The notes under the pieces were generated by a model. The model did not search any database, was not told where the DNA came from, and saw only the letters and a program-made list of their open reading frames with translations. A DNA stretch of 64,000 bases from NCBI RefSeq assembly GCF_027172205.1, contig NC_070618.1, positions 8,562,001-8,626,000 on the forward strand, in the 5' to 3' direction. The first letter of the stretch is position 1. The number at the start of each line of letters is the position of its first letter. Origin of the DNA: Podarcis raffonei (lineage: Eukaryota > Chordata > Lepidosauria > Squamata > Lacertidae). The translations under genes were made by a program, and so were the position numbers. Shown in pieces: positions 10,123-22,690 of this stretch.

Positions 10123-12127
10123 TGTTTACAGAGAAATGTGGCACTGAAGAATCTGGACCATTGTTTTCTGCTTGTGATTGAATAAGAACAACCCTGTTGG
10201 TTACCAGTAAAAGTAACGTAATGATCATATATTGCACTCCATGGATGGGCAGACTTCAGGTTTGTGGGATTTCCCCCCTCAACTAGAACTCAGAGATCCG
10301 CCAACTGGTGCAAAAGTCGTATCAATAATTTCCTCTCCCCCTAATTTTTGAGGGCACACCTCTCTCTATCATCTTAGTGGGGAAGGGGAACCACAGGTAA
10401 TCAGAAGGGGCATGGCAAACACCACGACAATGTTAATTAAGCCAAGACAGCAAAGTAGAATAAAAATATTCTGTCTTTATATAACGGAAGTGCTTCAGCA
10501 TACAACTGGAGGGGAGACATTGCTAGAAAACATCTGTACAATTTCTACTGTTAACAAAAACATTGAAAGGCATCTATACCAATAGGGATATATGTACACA
10601 CAGTATTTCCTTCAGTGTAATAAGAGGTACAGTATTTAAGTAGTTTTCCTTATCTTGTCATTGTCAATACAGGTTGGTCTGCATTAACATCACCTGAGAA
10701 ATTAAACAGGGGGACGGGGAGGGAGAATGAATTTTGTTTTACTAATGCTGGCACCTGATAACAGTGTTTTGGACCTATGAGGGGGAAGCTACCATTTTCA
10801 GGGTGAAATTGTATGCGATGGCAGCAGATCCAAACAAAAGTTCATTGAGCCCTGATTAGTAAATAAGTGGCATGATGTCCCCTGCCCAATGCAGCCCAGA
10901 ATAAATTGAGAGGTCAAGCAAGCTTGGCTGGCAATTCTGCTTCCTCCATTCTCATCCCCTTGAGCTCTCAACAGAGGATAGGGTATCCCTTTGCCAGTGT
11001 CTTTGCTCTCTCCCTGAAATGGCTCTTCCTGTCCTCTTGCCACAGAGCTGGCAAAGAAGTAGAAATCCTTGTAAAACGTCCTCCCCTGAGTCTCAATCAA
11101 AAAGCAAGAATGCCATCCCTTCTGTTTATCAGTGCAGAGAAAAATGGCCAGTTAGCTAATTAACTGACTCACCAGCTCCACTCAGATCAACTGGCCAAAA
11201 GGGCCACACTAAAGTATGCAGACTACAAGAAAAGCCCAACAATTCATTATGTCTTTGTCTAGATTTCCCCAGTACTACTAGTTAACAAAAGCAGGAAAAT
11301 ACTAAGGGTTAAGGACAGTGGTTCTGTTCAGATATTGTTTTTCCCTGGGATTATTCTGCAGAGAGGCCATGAAGGGGTTGTGGGATCTCCCTCTCTCTCT
11401 CACTCCCTTCATCATGGCAAAGAAAACAGGTGAGTGAACTGGGAAGTCTCATGGTTCTCTGAATGAACAATTTTATGTCAAAACCCTCTATAAAAAGAGG
11501 CTATAATACACTCAATCTACATATCAGAAAGAAGAAAATGAATAGGGGGAGTCTTGCAGAATCAAAAGAATAGGAAAATCTCTTACACTGATTTTTAAAA
11601 AATCCTTCTGATTAAGAAAGTGAGCCTAAGAGAAAACATACATGAAGTTCTTCAGAAACATGAAACCCAGTGCCTCCCTGTGTCAGGGTACACACAACTA
11701 GTTCTTTGGATTGTAGATCTACGTTCTGAGCAAAATCACCTTCCTATGTAAATTTGTGCTGCTTTTCCATAAGTCAGCCTCTCATTCAGTATAAACCACC
11801 ACACAACAGAGCCTTAACTGATGGCAACAGCAGTTGTCTATACAGTATTTGGCGTCTTAACTTGGGAGTGTTCAATAATCCCATTTTCTTTCCACCTGTT
11901 TAAAACAGGGTGGTTTTTCAAAGACACACATACTCTACTTTTACAACTTAAACCACAAGGTTCCTCACGACTTTGAAATCATCTTCATTGCAATTCCATA
12001 CCCAAGGAATCACCACCACCACCATCAGCATCATAAGATCTGAATTTAAAATAGCTCTATTTATGACTGCAAGCTGGCAAGACAGGAATACTCTAGGTCC
12101 TAACATGGTACCCTATTCCAGTTTCCA
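10123..12127 (-). other. Downstream of ARL9; probably includes its 3' UTR
   Basis: The region follows the ARL9 stop codon on the minus strand. I found no convincing polyadenylation signal, so the UTR end is not set. No other gene or clear repeat was seen. Confidence 0.4.
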
Positions 12128-15100
12128 TCACACAACTTCTGACACCAGCTGTGCAATCAGTTCCCGTGTGTCTTTCAAGCTGGAAGAGATCTCGAAGCCA
12201 TCTTCTGCTACGTGAGTACCGATCAGGAACATCTTTCTCTCATCTCCAATTTCAGATAATGCCAAAGCATCATGAATGTCTGTGATACAGTATGCACCTT
12301 CAATATCCTGTCCAAGAGAAATGGAAAAGGTTATACCTTAATCTACCTATCCGTGTTTTCTTCAAAGTAACACCTGCTACATGGAGAACTGCAGAACAAA
12401 GAGCACATTGTGACTCCATTAGAAAATGGCACATTTGGAATGTTGGCAATATCAACCATTTTAGACCCTGCAATTGGCAAGTGAGACATTGTTAGTGGTG
12501 CTCCCACTACCCAGCTAGCCGTGACCCATGACAGGGCCTTTTCAGTGGTGGTTCCCTGTTTGTAGAATGCTCTCTCTGACAAGGTGTGCCTATCTCCCTC
12601 ATTATTAACTTTTACAAATAATTTGAAAATATGCTGAGGCATACCCAGGCATTTGATGGCTGAAAGACACTAATGCTAGCAACCCTGAGATGACTGGATG
12701 AGAGAATGTTTTAAACTGATTTTAGAGTGCTATTTTTTATTGTAACTGCTTTCAGAATTTTTTTAAAACATTTTTTTTAAAATGGATGTGGTTTGCCACC
12801 TTGAACTTCAGGAGGAAAGGCAGGATTTAAATTGATTACAACAAAAACAAGCTATCCTAAAAAGGCAAAGGGACCCCTGACCATTAGGTCCAGTCGTGGC
12901 CGATTCTGGGGTTGCGGCGCTCATCTCGCTTTATTGGCCGAGGGAGCCGGCATACAGCTTCTGGGTCATGTGGCCAGCAGGACTAAGCCACTTCTGGTGA
13001 ACCAGAGCAGTGCACAGAAACGCCGTTTACCTTCCTGCCAGAGCGGTACGTATTTATCTACTTGCACTTTCACATGCTTTTGAACTGCTAGGTTGGCAGG
13101 AGCAGGGACCGAGCAATGGGAGCTCATCCCGTCGTGGGGATTCGAACTGCTGACCTTCTGATCAGCAAGTCCTAGGCTCTGTGATTTAACCCACAGCGCC
13201 ACCTATCCTAGTTAGGTATTAAAGCAAGGAGGACAAACCACCAACAAAATAAAAGAGGAAGCAGGGATAGAAAGAAAGGTGAAGCTTGCTGAACAAGAGA
13301 GTCTCAGTCTCTGTGTGCAAGACACCAAAGTGAAACTCTGTTATTATCAGAAATTGAGATGCACAACTCACAATGGATCATCTTAGAAATTGTCCCCCAG
13401 GGGAGCCGTGTACATTCTACAATGACACACTTTCAAAAGACAAAACTACAAATTATACTCCAAGTTCTAGAGTTCACATTTACCTGCTTATTGGCTAGAA
13501 TCATAAGAGGTAAGGTGGAGTTACTCTGGACCAACTGATGCAGAAGCTTCTTTGCAACAGGCAAGCGTTCATGATCTGCTGAGTCCACAACATAGATTAG
13601 TAGCAGGATTCTTGGCAAGTACTTCTTCCAATAGTCCCGTAAAGACTCACTGCCTCCAACTGCAAGTCAACAGAGCAGGAAGACAATGAATCAGCAAACT
13701 TGCAAACTGAAGCCCCCAATTGTTCATCAAAACCTTGTCTGTATTCCTTGAACATCTGCTTTCAAATGGTTTTTTTTTTTGAACTCAGGAATTAATAAAA
13801 AACTTAAGGGAGAACGCAGACATGGCAGACAAATTCCCTGAACAGTTTCCCACCACTACCCATCATCTCTTACAATACATATAGCTGCAGGAAAATACTG
13901 AATGCAGTATGCATACACTCAAAACATTAGGCCATGGCTGTTGTTTATCAAACCACGCTTTCTTTGATAAGCCTGATCTCCTGCCTAGCAGCTTTAAGTA
14001 TGGTTAATTTACTGCCAGATAACCACCATATGAAGTCAGGGGTTGCTGTTAGCGTTTGAATTTTGATTTGTCTTCACTAGGCTTGGCATTGTTTGTGAAC
14101 CCAGCATTCTTCCTTAATTATGATTTGTTTGACCACCCCATTCCAGATGCTTATTAAGCTACAAAGGCATGAGACTAAAAAACAAAACAAGCTTTCATTA
14201 TTTGTTTGATTGGCTGGGGGGCAACTTGTGGTTAGCTCATGATCTGATAAACAAAGCATGTCTTAGTGTCATGTGCAAACCAGGGCACTCAATTGATTTG
14301 GGACTTCTTTTTAGTGGATAGTTTTGGGGTCTTGTATCTCATATTAGTCTTTAGACAGATCATATCCATTCCCTTTGTCATTCACTTATTAACCATTCAG
14401 TTACTATACCAAACAGACATTTTCTGATAAGTTCTTCATTCTTGTATTCCTGACCCAGCACCTATCTTTATAAACATAAAACATTTACACTCTGCTCTTC
14501 CGCAGCAAAAACACCACTCAGGCTGGCTTACAATGTTTAAAATTTCATAAACACCTAAATAGTATTGTAAGATAAAATTTTTTTTAAAAAAGCATAAAAT
14601 AGTGGAGAAAAACACCCAGCAACAAAATAGTGATTTAACGGTGATAAAGGTCTGGGATTTGTTTTTATAAAGTGCTATTTTTGCTAACTACTTCCCTGGG
14701 GAGAGAGTTCCACAAACAAATGCCATAAATGTGAAAAAATAAATACTTCTGTTTCTGTCCTGTTTCATTTTGCCGAGCACAATCTTTTAATAACTAGTGG
14801 ACAGGCTGTCCAACCAAAATGTAGAAACTGACTAGGGGGTCAACAGACGACAGTGTTTCATGTTACCATTGCAAGCCTCAAAGGCAAAACCACAACCAAG
14901 GGAGACATAATCATTGATAGTGTTTTATGTATATTTGCCATGCAAAAAAGAGCTGAGATGAAAGGGTCAAGGTTATTTACTATATCAATTCCAGATGCAC
15001 TTAATCGTCAGAGTGTTTTTTGGGCCAAAAGAGGATACGATTTGCATGGAGACACTCTGAGATTCAATATCTAACATTCTAACATGACCAAAAGGATCTC

Positions 15101-18100
15101 AGGGGGCAGCACTGTAAAGGCTCTTCCTCAAGATCTTAGAAAGCTGTTACAAGGAGGAGTAGTCTCCTTAAGCAAAATGTTATAATAAAGGATGCAAAAA
15201 AATGTTTCTCATTAGATACCTATGCTTACTTTCTAGGAATTCCATCTTCATTTCTTCTGTGCTGACACACACTGCATTGAAGCCTTCCGTGGGAGCTGTG
15301 CTGCGCTTCACTTGGTTAGTTGCTAGTGAGTGCAGCACACTGGTTTTTCCAGCTCCATCCAAACCCAGAACCAGGATTTGCTTACTTGGTGGGACATCCT
15401 ACAAGGCAAAACAACCAACAGATCATGCCAGACATACATACCGGCCAGATGGACATACGCACTGTATGTTTCCTGGGGGGGGGTGGCCATCAAGGGTGGG
15501 GTTGTGTGTGGCAGAAAAGAGGGGGAAATGAGAAGGAAATTTCACATTAGGCAACAGTAAAATGCCTTCTGGCTCCATAACTGTCAATAACAACAGATAG
15601 CAACAGAGCTTCCTTAACCGCCCTGATTTCTTCAACCAAACTGCCTAACAGTAAGATTTTACTTTCATAAAAAAGAGAAACTGTCAAAGTTAATAAGGGA
15701 AAGTCACTACAGTACAGTGGTACCTTGGGTTACATACGCTTCAGGTTACATGCGCTTCAGGTTACGGACTCTAACCCAGAAATAGTACCTAGGGTTAAGA
15801 ACTTTGCTTCAGGATGAGAACAGAAATCGTGCTCTTAGCTAAAGTAGTGCTTCAGCTTAAGAACAGTTTCAGGTTAAGAACGGACCTCCGGAATGAATTA
15901 AGTACTTAACCCGAGGTACCACTGTATATGATTTAGTAAAATATAGCTGTGGAGGGAAAATATCTGGAAGGGCAGTAAGGTGGAATGGAAACTTTTTGAG
16001 GGGGGGTTTTATTTAAAAAATTGTAACACAACAGCAGTGGTAACCTGACCCCCCCAAGTTACTAAACTAAAAATCTTCTGTGACTTCATTTCATTGGGGC
16101 AGATCTTTAATCTGGTGGTAAGAAGATTAGTTGACAGAGGAAGAAAAGGGAAGGAGGGAAGACGCAATCTGCAAAGAACAAAACCCAACCGCTGAACATG
16201 AATCATCACCAAGTCAGCTCTGCCTGCCTTAACTGATTCCTGCCAAGGTGGAATAGCCACCCTCAGGGGGGTTTCTATTCTAATCTCTTTCCTCTCTACG
16301 ACATTAATAGGATTCCACCTTGCTGGTTTTAGTGTAATCCAACCCTGGCCTCAAAGCATCGCTGAAGTCCGCAGAGCACAATGTTTATGCCTCAGTATCA
16401 GAGTGAACATGAAGAGAACTATAAAAGCTACCAAATGTTTCCAGAAATTGAAGTTAGCCCCTTATTTTATGCTAGGTTCTTCCCCTCTTCCCCCCAAACC
16501 AATCAACAGGTATTTTTTTACCACCTCACCTGCCCTCAGTCCCTCTAAAAGCAAACTGATGCAGTGTGTGCCAAAAGCTATATAACTGGAATAGCAATGC
16601 AGGGAATCAGGTGGGAGGCTGATTGAGGAAATACAGAGGTTTGCAAAAGTTGCTGTTTTACAAACAAAACAACCTTAGGTAGACAAAAGGCCCAGATAGT
16701 CATTGAAGACTGAGCATGCTCAGTAGTCATGGAATGCTGAGTGTCAGAAAAATAAGCAGAAAACTGGAGTGGGAATTGAATGTTCTGCTTCAGCTATTTT
16801 CTGCTCATAGCATTCTGGAAAAGGGCTTGGCTGGCATGCTGAAAAGGAGCGATTCAGGAAGGGAGGAGCATGCACTGCAACATTTTGTTGCAGGTCTCAC
16901 CTGTGTAGCTATGCTAAGACATTTGTCTAACTTTGATAGCCAGAAAACAACAAACTTTCTTTCTGTTTACAAAAGCTCCCAAGTTTGGTCACTGCAAATG
17001 TGGTTTTTTGTGGCCCAGGCCAGCGACTGCTGACAAACTGAATTTATAAAATGAGCTGCTGTGCTTCCACAATACCCCTCTTTATGACCTCATTTCATCT
17101 GATACCACTGGATCTTTGCTTGGGTTGAATTTGCATGTAGGAAACTGCAGAAAAACTCCACGGGGGAGAGGCATGACAATCTCTACATGGGATTTGCACA
17201 TTTGTGTAGTCATTTTGTTATTTTTTACAAAAGCTCTCAGGCAGATACAGAAACATAGGTCTTTTTTTTTATTAGCAGAAGTTGCAAGAGAGCCAACCTG
17301 GTGTAGTCGTTAAGAGCGCAGGACTAGGACCTAGGAGACCAGGGTTCAAATCATAGGGTGACCTTGGGCCTGTCACTGTCTTTCAACCTAACCTACCCCA
17401 TAGGGTTGCTGGGAGAATAAAGGTGAGAAGGGCAGAACGATGCAAAATTTAAGCTCCTTGGATAAAAAGTGGGATATAAACGTAGCTGGATCAGATTCAC
17501 ATTCATTCAGAAGCATATCTCACTGAATTAAAGAAGGTTTGTGACAACCTGTGCATTCAACTTCAGCAGATAAAGCGATCTTCGGTTCCTGCAACTTTTG
17601 CCACTCCTCCAGACACGCTGCCTAGCATTTCCTCTTTCCCAGCTAGGTGAAGCAGACAATGTAGCGGAATTAAACCCTCCAATGTACAATATTAGCAGCA
17701 AAAGCAGCAGCAGATCTTCCCAAACTAGGACCTGACACTGCTCTTCCCCGCGCAAAAAACAGTAGTTTTATGGTGGGGACGGGGAGCGACAACCCTGAAA
17801 GGAAATTTGTGGGTGTGCGTGAAACCTCCCAAGTGTCTAGACTGCATTCCGTGCAACGATGGCAAATGTAATTCTCGCACACGGGAGGCGACCCACCCGC
17901 GTCTGGCTTGCACCTCTTCCGAAATGTAGGATGGAGAGTCTCACGCGACAGAAACCTAAGCAGAAGTCTATATAGAGTAATGCTGCCTTTCCCCTTCTGT
18001 GCGCTGGGATTTATTTCGCCCAGACGAGCCTGAAACGCGCCCGGGCAGGGCCAGACACGCGTTCTAACTTCCGTGCTAGCTGCACGTGAGAACCGGGCCT

Positions 18101-18366
18101 AAAAAAATTCCAAGATAATATCGGGGAAACGCAATGGGTTAGCTATATATATATATATATATGCTTACCTGGCTCTCGGGGGCCCTTGCGCAGCCCAGGG
18201 CGGCCCTTTCTTGAGAGCTGAGTAAGGGCTGCTGCTGTTGCTGTTGCTCCTCGGGCCCCTGAGCAGCTTCTGAGGGGAAATAGCTCCTCCACACCGCGTA
18301 GGCGACCCCGCCGGCAACAGCAACCGCCGTCCCCACCAGAGCGACCTGCCGCAGGCTGCCCGCCAT
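12128..18366 (-). CDS. ARL9: ADP-ribosylation factor-like protein 9
   Basis: ARF-family small GTPase, 240 aa, from four coding exons: 18366-18169, 15398-15230, 13659-13484 and 12307-12128 (723 nt with stop, phases agree, GT-AG throughout). Residues 7-26 are hydrophobic (ALVGTAVAVAGGVAYAVW), a likely membrane anchor; a glutamine run follows near 40-46. The P-loop GLDGAGKT is at 78-85 and the guanine-base motif ANKQD at 178-182. The usual WDxGG switch-II motif is replaced by EIGGSE, which I recall as a family trait of ARL9. The match to vertebrate ARL9 is clear (MEFLE, YVVDSADHERLP, ITDIHDALALSE). Its cellular role is poorly known. It lies downstream of SRP72 in the same orientation, as in human. 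The chosen ATG is in a strong CpG island and gives the anchor. Introns hold SINEs, a MITE and an L2-like fragment. Confidence 0.93.
12535..12845 (+). mobile_element. L2-like LINE 3' fragment
   Basis: In an ARL9 intron. Blurred reverse-transcriptase C-terminus (GACAGGGCCTTTTCAGTGGT, as at 31925) followed by a 3' UTR ending GGCAGGATTTAAATTGATTA. Old and diverged. Confidence 0.55.
12852..13205 (-). mobile_element. Sauria SINE, full length
   Basis: Minus-strand copy with tail at the left (AGGGACCCCTGACCATTAGG) and tRNA-like head at the right, flanked by the direct repeat CTATCCTA. Lies in an ARL9 intron. Confidence 0.9.
15713..15926 (-). mobile_element. Tigger-like MITE (TACAGTGGTACC family)
   Basis: Inverted termini TACAGTGGTACC and GGTACCACTGTA with TA at each edge. 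The body is repeats of the complement of TTAACCTGAAGC. It is inserted in the first ARL9 intron and encodes no protein. Confidence 0.85.
17288..17487 (+). mobile_element. tRNA-derived CORE/MIR-like SINE
   Basis: Box-A-like TGGTGTAGTCGTTAAGAGC and box-B-like GGGTTCAAATC are followed by a CCTAACCTACCCCATAGGGT body and a tail like GGGATATAAA. It is distinct from the Sauria SINEs and older. Lies in the first ARL9 intron. Confidence 0.7.
18142..18162. repeat. TA dinucleotide repeat
   Basis: About ten TA units lie a few bases inside the first ARL9 intron, next to its 5' splice site (minus strand). Confidence 0.85.
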
Positions 18367-18640
18367 AGTCAGCAGCAGGAGGAGGAAGGAGGCGGCTCAG
18401 GGCGCCGCCCCTGCCGTGAGGCGGGAGGCATCGTCGCCCGGGCCAAGGAAGGGAGCGAAGGGGCGCCGGCCGGCGGAGGGCGCGCACCCGCCGCGCGCGT
18501 TCTCGCGCTCCCCCAGAGGCCGCTAGGCCGGCCTTTCCCCCTGCTCCGTCCCGAGTCGGAGTCCCTCTCTCTTTCCGACCCGTTCGGCATTGCTCCCCTC
18601 TCACCACAGTGGCGTCCTCTCTAGCAGGAGGGCCAAGTTG
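18367..18640 (-). promoter_or_regulatory. ARL9 CpG-island promoter
   Basis: Very CpG-rich sequence immediately upstream of the ARL9 ATG, with no TATA box seen. The CpG richness continues into coding exon 1. Long open frames here on both strands are by-products of composition. Confidence 0.7.
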
Positions 18641-18888
18641 AATAAAATATTTGGGGGGTGGGGGGCAGGGGAGATTTACGTATGAGGTAAATAAGCTATA
18701 GCTTAGGGCTCCACTCTTTTGGAGGCCCCCAAGAAATTTAAAGGAGAAAAAACTGGATGTACATTTCCAAAATATAAGATAAAAAACAAAATAAAACCTA
18801 CATACAGCAAGTGTTTTGTGTTGTGTAGGGTCTTATTTGTTCTGTGCAAATGGCTTTAGATATCTACTAGGTCCATAAATTACCATTT

Positions 18889-18955
18889 GTTGTTTGTTGT
18901 TTAGTCTTGTCTGACTCTTTCTGACCCCATGGACCATATTCAACACAAAAAAAGT
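18889..18955 (-). mobile_element. BovB LINE 3' end fragment
   Basis: Reads as the complement of the BovB terminus (GACCCCATGGACCA, TTTAGTCTTGTCTGACTC), ending in a GTT-rich tail. Short and diverged. Confidence 0.7.
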
Positions 18956-19349
18956 GGCAATTTGTTGTTGACAAAGGACAGCTGGACATATAAAGGGCCC
19001 CGTTACCTTCAGTAGCTTAGGGCCTCATCAGACCTAAATCTGGCCCTGGGGGGGGGGTATGTAAGCCCCACTGTGCATAAGCGATCGCATGCCACCCACC
19101 CACCCCATTTGAATGGGAATCTCCCTCAATATTGAGGGGTGGGGAGCTGCACTCCTCAAATATTTTATAGCAGTTGGTGCCTAGTTTAGTCCGTCAGAGC
19201 ATAGGAGCCAACTCCTAGATGCCGAGGACCCGTTGCTCCCCCCATCCAATAAAATATTTGAGGGGGCCTCCCCCTCCAAAGTTTATGGGCAATGCCATTC
19301 AAATAGTGTGCATGTGCCATGTCATGTGATCAGTTGTGTGGGGTGGCGC

Positions 19350-19707
19350 TTAAGTAAAGGTAACCCTGCCCGTAGGGGCCAGTCTTGACAGACTCTAGGG
19401 TTGTGCGCTCATCTCACTCTAGAGGCCGGGAGCCAGTGCTGTCGGCAGACACTTCCGGGTCACGTGGCCAGCGTGACAAGCTGCATCTGGCGAGCCAGAA
19501 CCGCACATGGAAATGCCGTTTACCTTCCCGCTAGTAAGCGGTCCCTATTTATCTACTTGCACCCGGGGGTGCTTTTGAACTGCTAGGTTGGCAGGCGCTG
19601 GGACCGAGCGATGGGAGCGCACCCTGCCGCGGGGATTTGAACCACCGACCATGCAATCGGCAAGTCCTAGGCGCTGAGGTTTTACCCACAGCGCTACCTG
19701 CGTCCCC
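19350..19707 (-). mobile_element. Sauria SINE, second subfamily
   Basis: The tail reads GTAACCCTGCCCGTAGGGGC and the head ends at a CAGCGCTACCTGCG junction. The tail-adjacent sequence (CACTTCCGGGTCACGTGGCC, GGCCAGTCTTGACAGACTC) separates it from the GACCATTAGGTCCAG subfamily. Confidence 0.88.
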
Positions 19708-19918
19708 ATGGGGCGGAGCTTATCTCCCCCCAAAAAATATTTTATTCAAGTGGGCACCCCTGCGCCAGAGGGAAGGCTCACTTCCTTCCAAGATAATATG
19801 GGCTAGCCCACCCATGAGGCAAGGTGAGGTGACTGCCTCAGGTGGCAGGATCTACAGGGGCAGCGGAACCCGATGTCACAGAATCATAGCGTTGGAAGGG
19901 ACCCTGAGGCTCTAGGCC

Positions 19919-20054
19919 AGCGTTTCCCAAACTTAGGTCTCCAGCTATTTAGGGGCTACAACTCCCATCATATCTAGCTAGTAGGATCAGTGGTCAGGGA
20001 TGATGGGATTAGTTGTCCAAAAAACAGCAGGAGACCCTAATTTGGGAAACCCTG
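19919..20054. repeat. Foldback MITE-like repeat
   Basis: Same palindromic family as at 81-213 (GTTTCCCAAACTTAGG at one end, TAATTTGGGAAACCC at the other). Confidence 0.6.
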
Positions 20055-20339
20055 ATGTAGCCAAACGCTCTGCAATGCAGGAATATGCAGCTGTCCCCTT
20101 ACGAAGATCAAACCTGCAACCTTGGTGTTATCGGCTAACCAAGTGAGCTATCCAGCTAAAATTCTTGCACCTGTCATGGAATCCAAGGGAGGCATACAGG
20201 GGTGCCAATTTGAATAACATATTGGGAAAAGTTCTTCTTGATGTTCACCTGGACTCTTGTAACTTGACTCCACTGGTTCAGGACCTACCCTCCGGAGTAG
20301 GAGAAAACAGGCTTGCTCCATTTCCCATGTGACCCCTTT

Positions 20340-20745
20340 CCAGGCTAAACATGCCAAACTCCATCAAAAGTCTTGTTTTCCAGACCCTTGATCATCTTGG
20401 TCACCCTCCTCTGCACACATTCCAGCCTGTCAATATCCTTCTGAAATTGTGGCACCCAGAACTAGACACAATACCCCCAAGAGTTGTCAGACTAATGTAG
20501 AATAAGAGCAGGACAATTACTTTTATTGAGCAGGACACTATACTCCTGTTGATGCAGCTAAGGATAGCATTAGCTTGTTTTGCTGCTGTATCACACTACG
20601 GTGGCCTACTAGGATCCTGAGATCCTTTTCACATATACTAATGGCAATCCAGGTAAACCCCATCTTATATCTGTGCAGCTGGCTATTTCTGCCCAAGTGT
20701 AGAACCTTACATTTGTCCCTATTGAAATTCACTGTTAGTTTTGCA
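20340..20745 (-). mobile_element. Old CR1 LINE fragment (minus strand)
   Basis: On the minus strand it reads as the CR1 reverse-transcriptase C-terminal region: [12 protein letters not shown], then a copy of the region with the HRYKMG and CEKDLRILVGHR motifs. The residues parallel residues 740-870 of the intact CR1 ORF2 but are diverged and interrupted, so it is a much older copy. Confidence 0.8.
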
Positions 20746-21519
20746 TGAAAAGGAACACAAAAGTGGTGGCATAGAAATTGATAAAAAAATTCACAGAAGG
20801 CAAAGATACACACTGAGGGTGACAGAGTTAGGACATACTTCTTTAAAGTATTGTTCCTGTGCGAAGATGGATATGGTAAAGACTGGAGTTAAAAGAGGTT
20901 TGTTCCTCGCGTTCTTTGAATTTTGGTGTCAAATATTCTTGCGACATCCAACAAGTTTCCATCTCAATTTAACACTGACAGTATGAGAAGTAGTATGTGG
21001 CAGAATTTATTATTTGACAATTGAGAAAATTAGATTATGACATTTATATGTGATCCTAAAACTGGAGTTTTCTGGATAGCTTACAGTGGGGGAAGATGCA
21101 AATAATTATAAAAAAGAGTATTACTAGCACACATGTTTGGAGGCGCTTATAAACCCAAACCTAAAAATTTAACAGTTAAAATTATGGGTGTCAAAATATA
21201 AAATGGAGCATATGTGAAAATTCAGTTCAATTGTACCTTCCACATATCCAATATTAACTATTAGGCACCAGAGATGTTTGCACCATTTAAGTATCAGGGT
21301 CACTAAAGCAGTCCAGAAAGCTAAACTAAGAGAAATGTGCTATATTGCTAAACAAAGGTTAGCAAAAGTCTAGCGACAATAAATTACTTGCAGATCCTAC
21401 AGATGGAGACCTTGAGCATGACATTACGATGCACTGAGACAGTAAGCAAACTGTTCGCTTTGTCTGCAGATTAATGGATACAACAACCCTTGGTCTCCAA
21501 GAGAAAAATCTTAGTTGTT

Positions 21520-22470
21520 ATTATTTATTAAAAGTATTTATGCATTGCTTTTCTGCCCACAAGGGTCTCCAAGGCAACATAGAGCAAGTACAAACAATAC
21601 ATATCAAAAACACCAATTAAAAGCAGCAGAGGACTATCATTAAAACAAAACCACAAAACTATAAATGCATCAAAAAGCCAGGCAGAACAAAACAAGTTTT
21701 TACAGCCCACCTTAAAAAATAGGCAAGACTGGGCCAAGCTGACCTCCCAGGGGAGGAATTCCACAATGCTACAGAAAAGACCCCACCCAAGGTATCCACC
21801 AAACTAGCATCTCTCCAATGGTGGTACATAGAATCATAGAGTTGGAAGAAACCACAAGGGCCATCGAGTCCAACCCCCTGCCAAGCAGGAAACACCATCA
21901 GAGCACTCCTGACATATGGTTGTCAAGCCTCTGCTTAAAGACCTCCAAAGAAGGAGACTCCACCACACTCCTTGGCAGCAAATTCCACTGTCGAACAGCT
22001 CTTACTGTCAGGAAGTTCTTCCTAATGTTTAGGTGGAATCTTCTTTCTTGTAGTTTGGATCCATTGCTCCGTGTCCGCTTCTCTGGAGCAGCAGAAAACA
22101 ACCTTTCTCCCTCCTCTATGTGACATCCTTTTATATATTTGAACATGGCTATCATATCACCCCTTAACCTCCTCTAAAACGGGGCCTCTGATGAGGGTAA
22201 TAATTTTTGGGCCTGCTCATACAGGAGGAAGAGATATCCTGCCCACAAAGCATTTAGAGCTTTATAGGGAAGAACCAGCACCCTGAATTGTTCTTGAAAA
22301 CAAACAAGTGTAGTTGATGTAAGACTAGTGTTGTGGTTCCATAAAGTGCACACTTGATGGCAGTTTTGCACCAGCTGCAATTTCTGATCACCCTTCAGTG
22401 ATGGCCTCATGTAGGACAACCCATGCAAGATGAGAAAACTGTTTCCTTAAAGCCTGGAATGAACAGACAA
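21520..22470 (-). mobile_element. L2-like LINE remnant split by a CR1 insertion
   Basis: Left part 21520-21826 holds a LINE 3' UTR and the complement of a reverse-transcriptase end (GGAATTCCACAATGCTACAG). Right part 22176-22470 continues in the same orientation (TTTAGAGCTTTATAGGGAAG, CACCCTGAATTG). The two halves flank the young CR1 at 21828-22175, so the LINE is older. Confidence 0.65.
21828..22175 (-). mobile_element. Young 5'-truncated CR1 copy
   Basis: Minus-strand copy of the last about 350 bp of the CR1 at 702-5385. It encodes the same last 85 residues of ORF2 ([20 protein letters not shown] to DNHMSGVL), and the segments I compared are identical. It ends at the left in a short CR1 octamer tail. 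The identity shows recent transposition of this subfamily. Confidence 0.93.
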
Positions 22471-22602
22471 TGCCACCATGCATAGATATTGGTATGAGGA
22501 GTAATAATATCTCCACTATCACTACAGAGAACAAATATATATATATATATATTTCAAAAGGAGAACAAAAGGACACATATCCACCCTGCTTTTTGTTTGA
22601 CC

Positions 22603-22608
22603 TTTATT
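22603..22608 (-). terminator. SRP72 polyadenylation signal
   Basis: AATAAA on the minus strand, 83 bases after the SRP72 stop codon. This is the first such hexamer downstream, implying a very short 3' UTR. Confidence 0.65.
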
Positions 22609-22690
22609 CTGCTCTTGGCATTCGCAATTGGAAAAAAAGAAAATAAAAGGAAGACAGGCAATTTCAATTTAAACAGCCTGCTTGCCATGA

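Noticed and set aside
18143-18607. 154-codon frame on the minus strand
   Set aside because: It overlaps ARL9 exon 1 in another frame; arginine/alanine-rich content reflects CpG composition.
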